The notes: a model not told the origin generated them from the letters alone. Shown: positions 1-8,818, numbered from the stretch's first letter. The stretch: 64,000 nt of DNA from Streptomyces cellostaticus (GCF_001513965.1 NZ_KQ948032.1:1-64000); one strand, 5' to 3'. Translations and numbers: made by a program.

Positions 1-17
1 TTAGGGCGTCGTTTGGA

Positions 18-164
18 TCAGCGTGCGGACCAGAGGAGGATGCCCGCGATGCCTCGCCACTGCTTGAGGCGGTTGATGCACCTCTCGATGGTGTTGCGCT
101 GTTTGCAGGCCTCACGGTCGAAGGCCGTCGGCCTGCCGCCCCGGCTACCGCGACGCAGCCGGTG
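18..164 (-). pseudogene. C-terminal remnant of an IS5-type transposase
   Basis: Read on the minus strand this stretch encodes a GGRPTAFDREACKQRN...CINRLKQWRG segment ending in LLWSAR and a stop. That is the conserved end of IS5-family DDE transposases common in Streptomyces. Between the RGIA and ILLWSAR segments about 20 residues usual for the family (the region around TRYDKTA and YLAGLH) are missing, so the fragment is internally deleted as well as truncated. There is no start codon and no upstream catalytic domain, so it is a dead relic. The identification rests on recall of the family and not on a search. Confidence 0.7.
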
Positions 165-616
165 ACCTGGCCTGTGCGACAACCAGGCCAGCAGCGGCCA
201 CGGCTCGCTCGGCGTCGGGGGCGTCCAGGTGGTCCGCAGGGCAGGCGGCGTGTTCGAGCGCGCCGCCGATCATGGATTCACGTCATGGATTCGCGTTCTT
301 CGACGGCTTCCGCATCGAGGTCGCCAGCGAAGTCGGCGGTGAAGTCGGCGGCGGTGTAGGTGTCGAACACCTCGCCCACCAGGCCGCCTTACGTCACCGT
401 CCAGGCCTACGGGGCCGGCCTCGCGACGGACGGCCCTTCGGCCGGCAGACCCTGAACCGGGTCAACCGGTTCCAGGGCGACTTCCACTGCGCCGGTGGCG
501 TCGACGGCGTCGTCGGGGCCAACACCTTCAGCTGCCCGGACTGGGTCACCGACAACCGCCAGGGCGTCTGACCACCTCCAGCACCTCTGCGCCGGCCGGA
601 GCCCCTCCGGCATTCC
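165..616. other. Non-coding or degraded stretch
   Basis: No gene with a credible start, ribosome binding site and family resemblance is visible. One forward frame ending at the TGA near 571 contains a protein-like string (FQGDFHCAGGVDGVVGANTF), which may be the tail of a decayed gene, but I cannot assign it. Together with the transposase relic to its left, this suggests a decayed insertion region. Confidence 0.4.
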
Positions 617-1663
617 TCAGCACGGCGCGGCGAACACCGGTGGGTTCAGGCGGGCGAAGCCTTCCTGGCGCTCGTAGGGGAAGTAGGGGTACGGCGCCGT
701 CCGATGGCTCGCCGCATCGAGTTTCGCGATCTGCTCGGGGGTCAGGGTCCAGCCGATGGCGCCCAGGTTCTGGCGCAGTTGCTGTTCATTGCGGGCGCCG
801 ATGATGACCGAGGACACGGTCGGGCGCTGGAGCAGCCAGTTGATGGCGATCTGCGGTACGGCCCTGCCCGTCTCCTCTGCGATCTCGTCCAGGGCGTCGA
901 CCACGCCGTAGAGGTGTTCCTCGGTGACGGGCGGGCCGTAGTCGGCGGTGCGGTGCAGTCGGCTGTCGGGCGGCAGCGGTGCGCCGCGGCGGATCCTGCC
1001 GGTGAGGCGGCCCCAGCCGAGCGGGCTCCAGACGATCGCGCCGAGGCCCTGGTCGAGGGCGAGCGGCATGAGCTCCCACTCGTAGTCGCGGCCGATGAGG
1101 GAGTAGTACACCTGGTGGGCCACATAGCGCGGGTGACCGTACTTCTCCGCGGTCGCGAGGGACTTCATCACCTGCCAGCCGGAGAAGTTGGAGACGCCGA
1201 CGTAGCGCACCTTTCCTGCCTGTACGAGGGTGTCGAGTGTGGCCAGCACCTCGTCGACCGGTGTCCCGGCGTCGAAGGCGTGGAGTTGGAAGAGGTCGAT
1301 GTAGTCGGTGCCCAGCCTGCGCAGGGCGTCTTCGCAGGCGGTGATCAGACGGGAGCGGGAGGAGCCCGCGTCGCCCGGTCGGTCCCCCATCGGCAGGCTG
1401 GTTTTGGTGGAGACGATCACCTGGTCCCGGCGGCCCTTGATCGCCTCCCCCAGCACCTCCTCGGAAGCGCCGGCGGAGTAGACGTCGGCGGTGTCGAACA
1501 TCGTGATTCCGGCGTCCAGGCAGATGTCCACCAGGCGGCGCGCCTCCTGGGCGTCGGTCGTGCCCCACTCGCTGAAGAGTGGGCCGCGCCCGCCGAAGGT
1601 GCCGGCCCCGAAGCTCAGCGCGGGAACCATGAGTCCGGACGCACCCAGTCGCCTGTATTCCAT
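617..1663 (-). CDS. Aldo/keto reductase, voltage-gated K+ channel beta-subunit-like group
   Basis: This 348-residue protein is a cytosolic NADPH-dependent aldo/keto reductase expected to reduce aldehydes or ketones to alcohols; the substrate is unknown. The family tetrad is visible: Asp57 and Tyr62 in FDTADVY, Lys87 in VSTKTS and His128 in FQLHAFD. They are followed by VRYVGVSNFSGWQ, QVYYSLIGRDYEWELMPLA and a C-terminal cofactor-binding region near VSSVIIGARNEQQL. A GGAAGGGG ribosome site lies 6 nt before the ATG. The gene is divergent from a TetR regulator with a 28-bp palindromic site between them, so repression by that regulator is likely. The family is clear, the physiological role is not. 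Confidence 0.93.
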   Translation of the reverse strand: MEYRRLGASGLMVPALSFGAGTFGGRGPLFSEWGTTDAQEARRLVDICLDAGITMFDTADVYSAGASEEVLGEAIKGRRDQVIVSTKTSLPMGDRPGDAGSSRSRLITACEDALRRLGTDYIDLFQLHAFDAGTPVDEVLATLDTLVQAGKVRYVGVSNFSGWQVMKSLATAEKYGHPRYVAHQVYYSLIGRDYEWELMPLALDQGLGAIVWSPLGWGRLTGRIRRGAPLPPDSRLHRTADYGPPVTEEHLYGVVDALDEIAEETGRAVPQIAINWLLQRPTVSSVIIGARNEQQLRQNLGAIGWTLTPEQIAKLDAASHRTAPYPYFPYERQEGFARLNPPVFAAPC

Positions 1664-1688
1664 GTCAGACCCCTTCCGGAGAAAACCA

Positions 1689-1716
1689 AGCTAACGGGTC
1701 TATAGTTTCGTTAGCT
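1689..1716. promoter_or_regulatory. TetR-type operator overlapping a promoter
   Basis: Perfect 8-bp arms AGCTAACG (1689-1696) and CGTTAGCT (1709-1716) flank a 12-bp spacer. The spacer contains TATAGT (1701-1706), a good -10 hexamer for the rightward tetR transcript. A symmetric site centred on a -10 between a tetR gene and its divergent neighbour is the classical autorepression layout. Binding by the adjacent TetR protein is inference. Confidence 0.75.
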
Positions 1717-1765
1717 GCCGCCAAAGGTAGCAGAGGCCTGCGATTAATGGAACTGGAGTGCCGTT

Positions 1766-2398
1766 ATGCCTGACGACGCTGAGCCGGGAACCGTGCGGCC
1801 CGGAGGGCGCACAGCGCGGGTACGGGAGGCGGTGTTGCGGGCGGCCGAAGACGCCCTGACCGAACAGGGCTTCACCCGACTGGACCTGGCCGACATCGCA
1901 CGCCGCGCCGGTGTGGGCAAGACGACCGTCTACCGCCGCTGGGGAACGGTGACGGGGCTGGTGGCCGACCTCCTGCTGGACATGGCCGAGCAGTCCGCGC
2001 CGCGCACCGAGACCGGCTCGCTGCTCGGCGACCTGAAGGCCAACGCCCGTCTGGTGCAGCGAACCTTGACGGACCCTCGGCAGGGGGCGCTGTTCAAGGC
2101 GCTGATCGCCGCCGCCACCTGCGACGCGAAGACGGCCACCGCCCTGCACCGCTTCTACGACATCCGCGTCAGGGAATGGGCTCCCTGCGTCCAGCAGGCC
2201 GTCGGCCGGGGCGAGGTGCCCGAGGGCACCGACGCCCATGAGGTGGTCCGCGCCGTCTCCGCCCCTCTCTACTACCAGCTGCTGATCAGCGGCGGCCGGC
2301 TCGACGAAGCCGCCGCCGACCGGGCCGCCGAGGCCGCCCTGGCCGCGGCACGCGCGGGGGCGTACGCAGGGGACGGAGACGGAGGAGAACCCGCGTAA
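1766..2398 (+). CDS. TetR/AcrR family transcriptional regulator
   Basis: A 210-residue repressor with an N-terminal helix-turn-helix at about residues 20-65 (VLRAAEDALTEQGF followed by DIARRAGVGKTTVYRRWG) and a helical ligand-binding C-terminal domain of the TetR_C_33/16 type. It is divergent from the aldo/keto reductase, and a 28-bp perfect inverted repeat lies in the intergenic region over its own -10. It probably represses itself and the reductase until a small molecule binds. The ATG follows a CTGGAG sequence. The ligand cannot be deduced. Confidence 0.93.
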   Translation: MPDDAEPGTVRPGGRTARVREAVLRAAEDALTEQGFTRLDLADIARRAGVGKTTVYRRWGTVTGLVADLLLDMAEQSAPRTETGSLLGDLKANARLVQRTLTDPRQGALFKALIAAATCDAKTATALHRFYDIRVREWAPCVQQAVGRGEVPEGTDAHEVVRAVSAPLYYQLLISGGRLDEAAADRAAEAALAAARAGAYAGDGDGGEPA

Positions 2399-2507
2399 CC
2401 CGCGGCACCGACGGCACCTCCCCCGGAGGGCAGGGCCCGTGTGGCAGCGGCCGTCCTCGTGGCCCGGCTCACACACCGGAGACTTGCGCAACCCTTAAAC
2501 TGTCGCC

Positions 2508-2738
2508 GTGGAGACGACCGAGGTGACGGGCTGGGAGGCCGCGGTGCTCGACGGAGGGCCCGCGGACGGAGTGCGGATGAAAGTCTCCGGCCGGCCGCGC
2601 GTGATCCAGGTGACGCACCCCTGCCAGGTGGACGACGCGCCGCCCGGCGTGCACGCCGAAGCGGTGTACCTCTACCGCCGCGACTACACCGTGACCGGTG
2701 AGCCGCTGAGGTACGGATTCGACGTCGCCAGCCCCTGA
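2508..2738 (+). CDS. Small conserved-looking protein of unknown function
   Basis: A 76-residue protein starting at GTG. It begins METTEVTGWEAAV, is acidic to neutral, has no membrane segment and no cysteine pair, and ends in FDVASP. Coding bias matches the surroundings. There is no Shine-Dalgarno sequence. A TAAACT hexamer (2496-2501) ends 6 nt before the GTG, which fits a leaderless transcript, although I see no convincing -35. It lies alone between tetR and the convergent LCP gene. I do not recognise a domain. Confidence 0.6.
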   Translation: METTEVTGWEAAVLDGGPADGVRMKVSGRPRVIQVTHPCQVDDAPPGVHAEAVYLYRRDYTVTGEPLRYGFDVASP

Positions 2739-2745
2739 CCGGCCC

Positions 2746-2783
2746 GCCCCGGGCGCCGGCTCGGTGAGCGCTCCTCCCGGGGC
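2746..2783. terminator. Possible bidirectional terminator hairpin
   Basis: Arms GCCCCGGG (2746-2753) and CCCGGGGC (2776-2783) with a 22-nt loop lie in the 89-bp gap between two convergent genes. It has no T-tract, as is usual in Streptomyces, and the large loop makes it a weak candidate. Confidence 0.35.
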
Positions 2784-2827
2784 CGTCCGCGTCCCCGCCC
2801 ACCCCTTCGGGCAGGCCGGTGGCCGGC

Positions 2828-4543
2828 TCACTCGTCCGAGTCGGGCTCCTTGCGCGCCGCCGCGTACGCCTGGGCCGGGGTCATGGAGACACCGTTGAGG
2901 CTGACCGTCTTGTAGGGGCTGACCTTGGCGCAGGTCTTGGCCTGGTCGGCGGTCTGGGCGTGGGCATTGGAGACCGCGGCCTTGGTGTCGGCGGGCGCGG
3001 GCTTGGACGTGCCGCCCGGGTAGCTGGCACCGCTGGGCCAGTCGCTGCCGATCACCAGGGTCAGGCCCGTGCCGGTGCCCTGCTTCAGGTGCGAGGCGGA
3101 CAGGCCGAGCGCCTTCGCGGCCGTCTTCGCCTCCGCCTGCCGGCCGGTGCCGTAGGTGAGGGTGGTGGTCGTCGCGGAGCTCGGGGCGTTGGCCGTGGTC
3201 GTGTCCGAGCTGAAGCCCTTGTCGGTGAGTGCCGTGGCGACGGCGGAGGCGCGGCCGGTGACGGCCGTTCCGTTCTCCACCGTCACCGCGATCTCGGACG
3301 CCGGGACCGCCGGCGCGGTGGCCGTCGCCTTCGCGGCCGCCGAGGCCGCCGCGGACTTCTTGCCCGAGCCGGTGGTCAGGGACTGGTCGTCGGCGATGGT
3401 GGAGAAGAGCGTCTTGGCGCCCGGGCCCACCACCACGCGGTCGCTGTTGTTCGGATCGGCGGCCGTCTGCATCGTCGTGAAGGTCATCCGCTTGGTGGGG
3501 ACCTTGTTCACGTCGTTCGCGAGCGAGATCAGCTTCTTCACCGTGCCCAGGCCGTCGTCCACGGTCAGCGCCTTGGTGGCCGCGTCCGCGAGGTCGTAGA
3601 CCGCGCCGGGATCGGTGAGCGTGCCCGCGCTCTTGAACTTGCGGATCATCGCGCTCAGGAAGATGTGCTGGGAGACGGTTCGGCCGAGGTCGCTGCCGTC
3701 GCCGAAGCCGTGCCGGGAGCGGACGAACTCCAGGGCCGCGACGCCCTTGAGGGTGTGGGCGCCCTTGGACAGCTTCAGGTGCGAGTAGGTGTCGTAGACG
3801 TCGTCGCTGACGCACACGGAGACACCGCCGACGGCGTCGGACATCTTGACCACGCCGGAGAAGTCGAGCTTGACGAAGTGGTCGATGGGGATGCCGGTGA
3901 GCTGGTGGACGGTGGCCACCTGGCAGGCCGGGCCGTACTGGAGCGCGCTGTTGATCTGCCCGTAGTAGCCGGGTGTGGACTGCTCCGACTCACTGTCCTT
4001 GCACGCCGGGACCTTGGTCATGGTGTCCCGGGGGATGCTCATCACCGTGGCGTTGGAACGGTCGGCGGATATGTGCACCACCATCTGCACGTCCGCGTTG
4101 CTGCCGGTCTGCACGCCGGTCTTCGAGCAGCCGCCGCCGAGTTTGCAGTCCGCCTTGCTGGTACGGCCGTCCGAGCCCATCACCAGGATGTTGATCGGCG
4201 TACGGCCGAACGCGTCGGCCTTCTCCGTGCCGCCCTTGCCGTCCAGCGAGAAACTCTGGATGTTGCCGTTCAGGTGCTGGTAGAACCACCAGCCCGCACC
4301 CGCAGTGATGACGACCAGGACGGACAGCGTGATCGCGGCGATCTTCAGGAAACGCCTGCCGCGCCCCGCCTGCCGGGTGCGCCGCCTCGACCGTGAGCCG
4401 CCGTGCGCGCGGGAGGCGGCCCGGGCCGCGGCCCGGCCGCCCGGCGGGCGCGCTCCGTCGGCTCCGGCCGAACGCTGTCCGGGCACCCGGGGGGTGCGGC
4501 TGCGCGTGGCCTGGCCGGCCGGGCCGTCCCACGGGTCGCTCAT
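2828..4543 (-). CDS. LytR-CpsA-Psr (LCP) family cell-envelope ligase
   Basis: A 571-residue protein that probably transfers polyprenyl-linked polymers to peptidoglycan outside the membrane. A basic, proline/arginine-rich cytoplasmic N-terminus (about 1-75) is followed by one membrane helix (IAAITLSVLVVITAGAGWWFY). The LCP catalytic domain comes next (NILVMGSDGR, DVQMVVHISADRSNATVMSIPRD, and the arginine-rich ALEFVRSRHGFGDGSDLGR). A C-terminal LytR_C domain begins near AVTVENGTAVTGRAS. The ATG at 4543 is preceded by GGGAGTGGGAG. An in-frame upstream ATG exists but would add 57 residues without LCP features. It stands alone, and its long leader contains a hairpin and a palindrome. Confidence 0.9.
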   Translation of the reverse strand: MSDPWDGPAGQATRSRTPRVPGQRSAGADGARPPGGRAAARAASRAHGGSRSRRRTRQAGRGRRFLKIAAITLSVLVVITAGAGWWFYQHLNGNIQSFSLDGKGGTEKADAFGRTPINILVMGSDGRTSKADCKLGGGCSKTGVQTGSNADVQMVVHISADRSNATVMSIPRDTMTKVPACKDSESEQSTPGYYGQINSALQYGPACQVATVHQLTGIPIDHFVKLDFSGVVKMSDAVGGVSVCVSDDVYDTYSHLKLSKGAHTLKGVAALEFVRSRHGFGDGSDLGRTVSQHIFLSAMIRKFKSAGTLTDPGAVYDLADAATKALTVDDGLGTVKKLISLANDVNKVPTKRMTFTTMQTAADPNNSDRVVVGPGAKTLFSTIADDQSLTTGSGKKSAAASAAAKATATAPAVPASEIAVTVENGTAVTGRASAVATALTDKGFSSDTTTANAPSSATTTTLTYGTGRQAEAKTAAKALGLSASHLKQGTGTGLTLVIGSDWPSGASYPGGTSKPAPADTKAAVSNAHAQTADQAKTCAKVSPYKTVSLNGVSMTPAQAYAAARKEPDSDE

Positions 4544-4628
4544 CTCCCACTCCCATGCATGAACAGTCGGGCTCAGCAGGCCGGGCCGACGGGTTCGGCC
4601 GGGCGTGCACGGCGGTGTGCGGGCAGGT

Positions 4629-4669
4629 GGCGGAGCAGGGCTCCGCCCGGGTTGCGTGATTGCGCAATC
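4629..4669 (-). promoter_or_regulatory. Leader hairpin and palindrome upstream of the LCP gene
   Basis: A hairpin with 8-bp arms GGCGGAGC (4629-4636) and GCTCCGCC (4640-4647) and a perfect 12-bp palindrome GATTGCGCAATC (4658-4669) lie 86-126 nt upstream of the LCP start. The palindrome looks like a dimeric repressor site. No matched -10/-35 pair is obvious around it. The regulator is unknown. Confidence 0.4.
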
Positions 4670-4861
4670 TAACAAACCCCTGGCCCGAGCAGTACGGATC
4701 CACACACGATTCATAGGTGAGGCATCTCATGGAACCGATGGGCCAGGTATTGAACAGCGGGCTGAGAGCGAGCTCAGGGCAGCTTGCGTCCGTATCGCGC
4801 CGTGATCCACGCGGCGCCGCGTTCGGCCAGGGCCCGTCTCCGTCCCCGGCGCGCGCGAATA

Positions 4862-4903
4862 AGGGGCGCGGGGAACTGCGCGACAAGCCACGACGCACCC
4901 GCA
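4862..4903. repeat. Dispersed Streptomyces intergenic repeat copy
   Basis: The stretch beginning AGGGGCGCGGGGAACTGCGC and continuing with a CGACAAGCCACGACGCACCC segment matches, from memory, a short element found many times between genes in Streptomyces chromosomes. It contains an internal GCGC-rich fold. It sits in the 482-bp gap 4544-5025, which otherwise holds only the LCP leader and no gene I can support. Confidence 0.6.
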
Positions 4904-5025
4904 CCTGGCAATGGTGAGGCGCCCCGACGGCGAACAGCCGAAGGGCCGCCCCCCCCACTGGTGTCCGACTCGAAGGGAATGCGGCCCAGGCCTTCGCAGT
5001 CGATCGGGCCGGCTCCCCGGCTGCT

Positions 5026-5706
5026 TCAGTCCGCGCCGACGGCCCTGCCCGCCTTGGCCCAGTTGGCGTGCAGCCGCTCCAGGTACGACCGGGCCTGGCT
5101 GCCCGGGGTCGCGCCGCGGGCGAAGGCCAGCATGTTGTCCGCGCCGGTGTTGTACCCGAGGGCCAGCAGGTCGCTCTCCGGGTACGCGGTGGTCCAGTGG
5201 GCCGGCAGCCGGGCCGCCAGGTCGTGCAGGTACCAGGCTTCGGCCTCGACGGCGAGGTCCCGGTCGTCGGGCAGTTCCTCCCAGCGGCGGTCGGCGAAGT
5301 CCCGGCCCTGCTTGACCTCGTCGAAGGCGGCGCGGTGCATGTCGGCGATGCCGAAGGCCGCATCCGGCTTGTACTTCTGCCAGGCCCGCTCGAAGGACGG
5401 GGTGTGCGGTTTGTACGCCTCGTTGTAGAGGACCGCCATCAGCAACTGGGCGCTGACGCCGGTCTGCCGGGCCCGGGTGAGGACCTGGGACGAGTAGTCG
5501 GCGGGGTCGTACGACGAGTCGGCCGGCGGCGTGGGGGAAGGGGCCGAGGAGCCGGGCGACGGGGTCCGCGGGGAGGCGGATGTCTTGGCCGGCGGCGGCT
5601 CGTCGCCCTGCGGGGTGTCGGCCGCACGTACGATGACGTACAGCGCCACGGCGAAGACCAGCACGGAAAGCCAGCGCCAGCGCCTGCGTGCCCCGGAATC
5701 GGACAT
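5026..5706 (-). CDS. Membrane-anchored lytic-transglycosylase-like protein
   Basis: A 226-residue protein with an N-terminal membrane anchor (WLSVLVFAVALYVIVRAA), a low-complexity Pro/Ser/Thr linker (about 35-75) and an SLT-like domain. TGVSAQLLMAVLYNEAYKP includes the candidate catalytic glutamate in NEA, followed by FGIADMHRAAFDEV, LALGYNTGADNML and a C-terminal SYLERLHANWAKAG. It is expected to act outside the membrane on peptidoglycan glycan strands. The ATG at 5706 follows a GAGAGGG ribosome site; an upstream GTG lies inside that site and was not used. The neighbouring LCP gene also serves the envelope. Confidence 0.8.
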   Translation of the reverse strand: MSDSGARRRWRWLSVLVFAVALYVIVRAADTPQGDEPPPAKTSASPRTPSPGSSAPSPTPPADSSYDPADYSSQVLTRARQTGVSAQLLMAVLYNEAYKPHTPSFERAWQKYKPDAAFGIADMHRAAFDEVKQGRDFADRRWEELPDDRDLAVEAEAWYLHDLAARLPAHWTTAYPESDLLALGYNTGADNMLAFARGATPGSQARSYLERLHANWAKAGRAVGAD

Positions 5707-5760
5707 GTCTCGCCCTCTCTCCACCCCCGCCTCGGCCAGCCCCCTTGTACAGCAGGACGA

Positions 5761-8463
5761 CTAAGAGCTGTGCGAGGCGGCGCCGCGCGTGTCCGGCGCG
5801 CTCTCCTCCCCCGCGCGCCCCGTGCCCCGTGCCTCCCGGCGTCGTTCGTAGCCCTTGCGGGCCGCCAGGAGACCTGCGGCATACAGGACCAGGACCGCGG
5901 TGAGCAGGACGTAGTACACGACGGGGAGGGCGGTCAGGCCGAGGACGGGGCCGAGCGGCGACGGCGGAAGCGCCAGGCCGATCACGGCCAGGCCGATCGC
6001 CGCCCGGGCGACCGGGCCGGGCCTGCGCCCTGCCGGGCTGCGGCGGCCGACGCGCAGCAGGACCATCACCAGGGCCTGGGTGAGCAGGTTCTCGGTGAAC
6101 CAGCCGGAGTGGAACACCGCCTCGTCGTCCCCCGTCCCGGGCCCGTGCAGGGCGAGCGCGAGGACGGCGAAGGTGGCCAGGTCGGCGACGGCGTTGAGCG
6201 CCCCGAAGCCGGTGATGAAGCGCAGCAGCTCCCGTGGGTTCAGCACGGCCGGCCGGCGCAGCACCGAGGGGTGGGGGCGGTCGTGGGCGAAGGCGAGCTG
6301 GGCCGCGTCGAAGCACAGGTTCTGGGTGAGGACCTGCGCCGGGAGCATCGGCAGGAAGGGCAGCAGCAGGCCCGCGGAGAGCATCGCGATGACGTTGCCG
6401 AGGTTGGAGGAGAGCGTGATGCGCAGGTAGGTGGCGATGTTGCCGCCCGCGTGCCGGCCGGCGGCGATGGCGTGCGCGATGGCGGTGAGGTCCTTCTCCG
6501 CGAGCACCACGTCCGCGCCCTCCCGGGCCACGTCGGCGGCCTCGCGGGGGGCGATGCCGACGTCGGCGGCGCGCAGGGCGGGCAGGTCGTTGACGCCGTC
6601 GCCGAGGAAGCCCACCGTCAGCCCGGCGCCGCGCAGGGCCTGGAGGATCCGGGCCTTGTGGTCCGGGGTGCAGCGGGCGAAGACGGTCGTACGGCCGGCC
6701 AGCTCGGGCAGTTCGGCGTCGGTGAGGGTGTCGAGGACGCCTGCGTCGACCACGCCGTCCTGCGCCACGGGGATGCCGAGGTCGCGGCAGGCGCGGGCGG
6801 CGGTGCCCGGGTGGTCACCGGTGAGGACCTTGACGGCGACGCCCTGGCCGGTGAGGACGTGCAGCGCGTCGGCGGCGGTCGAGGCGAGCGTGTCGCGCAG
6901 GGTGATCAGGCCGCGGAAGTCGAGGCCGCGTTCGTCGGCCGGGGTGTAGTCGCACGGCCGCGCCGGGCGTTCGGCGGTGGCGATCGCCAGGACGCGCAGG
7001 CCGTCGTCGGCCAGGCGGGTGGCGAGTGCGCCGAGGCGTGCGCGCTCGTCGTCCGGGAGCGCGCAGCGTTCCAGTACGGCCCGGACGTCTCCCTTGACGA
7101 CCAGGGTGTGCACGCCCAGGCGCCCGGGGGTGCGGACGACGGCGGTGGCGAGGCGGCGCAGCGGGTCGAAGGGGACGGCCGCCGCGCCGTCGTAGGCCGT
7201 CAGCTCGTTCTCGGCGGCGGCGTCCAGGATCGCCTCGTCGAGGGCGTCGGGTACCGGCAGGTGGGCGAGTTGCAGGGTCCACCACGCATTGACGGCGGCC
7301 CAGTGCAGGATCTCGGGGTCGTCCTCGCCGTCGGGGCCGAGAGCGCGGTCCACCGTCGGCCGGTCCTGGGTGAGGGTGCCGGTCTTGTCCAGGCACAGCA
7401 CCTCGACGGCGCCGATGTCGTGCAGCGCGGGCAGCCGCTTGACGATCACCCCGTGGGTACGGGCCAGCAGCGCGGCCCCGCGGGCCAGGCAGGTGGTGAC
7501 GAGGACCGGCAGCATCTCGGGCGTCAGGCCGACGGCCACCGCGACGGCGAACGGAAGCGTCTCCAGGCCGCGTCCGCGCAGCGCCGCGCCCGCCATGAGG
7601 ACCAGCGGCGGGGTCAGCAGCATGAACCGGATCAGGATCCAGGAGACGCCGTGGACGGAGCGGTCGAAGGCGCTCGGATCCTGCCGGTCGGCACCACGGC
7701 CGTGTGCGGCGGCGAACCGGGTCCGCGCGCCGGTCGCGGTGACGACCGCGGTGGCGCTGCCGGAGGCGACGCTGCTGCCCTGGAAGCAGCACTGCGGATG
7801 CACGAGAGCGGCGGTGCCGGTGGCGGGGGGTACGGCGTCGGCGGTCTTCGCGGCGGGAGCCGACTCCCCCGTCAGCGCGGACTGGTGCACGGTCAGGCCG
7901 CTCGCCCGCAGCAGTCGTACGTCGGCGGGCACCAGGTCGCCGGGCCCGAGCCGGACCACGTCCCCCGGGACCAGCTCGCCCACCGGGAGTTCCCGGGGGA
8001 CCGGCGCGGCGTCCTCGTCGGCGCGGCGCAGCACCGTGGCGGTGGTGGCGACCAGCTCCCGCAGCGCGGCCGTGGACCGGTCGGCCCGGTGCTCCCCGGT
8101 CGTCCTCAGCACACAGCTCACCCCGACCAGGAGGAGGATCACCGCGGCGGTCCCCCAGGCGAAGACGGCTGCCGAGACCAGTCCGAGGCAGAGCAGGACC
8201 GCGGTGAACGGGTCGCGCAGGCTGCGCAGGAAGAGCTTCGGCCAGGAGGCCTCGCGCCGGTCCGGAAGGCTGTTCTCGCCGAACCGGGCCAGCCGTTCCT
8301 CGGCCTGCGCCTCGGTCAGCCCGCGCGGACCGGTGTCCAGCTCGCGCAGGACTTCGAGCAGGGTCGGCGCGGCCGGTCCCGGACGGGGTGCCCCGAACGC
8401 CGCGGCGGCGCCGGAAGCCGGCGTCTGCGCGTCCTGTCCCGAGGCCGCGGTGGTCTCAGCCAA
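5761..8463 (-). CDS. mgtA: P-type ATPase, magnesium-transporting (MgtA/MgtB) type
   Basis: A 900-residue integral membrane P3B-type ATPase. Visible marks are TGES (198-201) in the actuator domain, the LTPEMLP sequence in M4 characteristic of Mg2+ ATPases, the phosphorylated Asp359 in DKTGTLT, GDGVNDLPALRAADVGIA in the hinge and a long C-terminal membrane region. Transport of Mg2+ into the cell is the family expectation. The best available start is TTG at 8463, 8 nt inside the preceding ArsR gene, so translation is probably coupled. Pairing with ArsR is atypical for mgtA and hints at metal-responsive control. Confidence 0.88.
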   Translation of the reverse strand: MAETTAASGQDAQTPASGAAAAFGAPRPGPAAPTLLEVLRELDTGPRGLTEAQAEERLARFGENSLPDRREASWPKLFLRSLRDPFTAVLLCLGLVSAAVFAWGTAAVILLLVGVSCVLRTTGEHRADRSTAALRELVATTATVLRRADEDAAPVPRELPVGELVPGDVVRLGPGDLVPADVRLLRASGLTVHQSALTGESAPAAKTADAVPPATGTAALVHPQCCFQGSSVASGSATAVVTATGARTRFAAAHGRGADRQDPSAFDRSVHGVSWILIRFMLLTPPLVLMAGAALRGRGLETLPFAVAVAVGLTPEMLPVLVTTCLARGAALLARTHGVIVKRLPALHDIGAVEVLCLDKTGTLTQDRPTVDRALGPDGEDDPEILHWAAVNAWWTLQLAHLPVPDALDEAILDAAAENELTAYDGAAAVPFDPLRRLATAVVRTPGRLGVHTLVVKGDVRAVLERCALPDDERARLGALATRLADDGLRVLAIATAERPARPCDYTPADERGLDFRGLITLRDTLASTAADALHVLTGQGVAVKVLTGDHPGTAARACRDLGIPVAQDGVVDAGVLDTLTDAELPELAGRTTVFARCTPDHKARILQALRGAGLTVGFLGDGVNDLPALRAADVGIAPREAADVAREGADVVLAEKDLTAIAHAIAAGRHAGGNIATYLRITLSSNLGNVIAMLSAGLLLPFLPMLPAQVLTQNLCFDAAQLAFAHDRPHPSVLRRPAVLNPRELLRFITGFGALNAVADLATFAVLALALHGPGTGDDEAVFHSGWFTENLLTQALVMVLLRVGRRSPAGRRPGPVARAAIGLAVIGLALPPSPLGPVLGLTALPVVYYVLLTAVLVLYAAGLLAARKGYERRREARGTGRAGEESAPDTRGAASHSS

Positions 8464-8818
8464 CGATCCCGCGCAGCCGGGGTACCGCGGTGGGGGTCTG
8501 CTGCGAACGCGCGGTCAGCTGGACCACCATCACCCGCACCAGCGTCACCACATCGGGATCCTCGATGTAATAGACCTGCCGTCGGCCCTCCCGCCGGGAG
8601 CGTACGAGCCCGGCGAGCTTCAGCTTGGCCAGGTGCTGGCTGACCGCGGGCAGCGCGCCGCCCACCCGGTCGGCGAGATGCGTGACATCGCTCTCGCCCT
8701 GCGACAGAGCCCACATCAGATGGAGCCGGGAAGCGGAGGCGAGCAGCCCGAACGCGGCGGCAGCCGCCGCCAGCACCTCGGCCGACGGGTCCTCGAAGCC
8801 ACCGTCGATCTCCGTCAC
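8456..8818 (-). CDS. ArsR family winged-helix regulator
   Basis: A 120-residue repressor with the ArsR fold: FGLLASASRLHLMWALSQGESDVTHLADRVGGALPAVSQHLAKLKLAGLVRSRREGRRQVYYI. The recognition helix is around PAVSQHLAKL and the wing around GRRQVYYI. GTG 8818 is chosen because GGAGAGG precedes it by a few bases; an in-frame GTG at 8845 has no such site. The classical CxCxxC metal site is absent, so any sensing must use other residues. It overlaps and precedes the P-type ATPase gene and probably controls it. Confidence 0.88.
   Translation of the reverse strand: MTEIDGGFEDPSAEVLAAAAAAFGLLASASRLHLMWALSQGESDVTHLADRVGGALPAVSQHLAKLKLAGLVRSRREGRRQVYYIEDPDVVTLVRVMVVQLTARSQQTPTAVPRLRGIVG

Noticed and set aside
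391..571. Forward frame with GGVDGVVGANTF
   Set aside because: It may be a gene relic, but I could not match it to a family and the frame has no plausible start.
5068..8643. Very long forward open frame antisense to the P-type ATPase
   Set aside because: High G+C opens antisense frames. The opposite strand has clear P-type ATPase motifs, and this frame has no domain or ribosome site.
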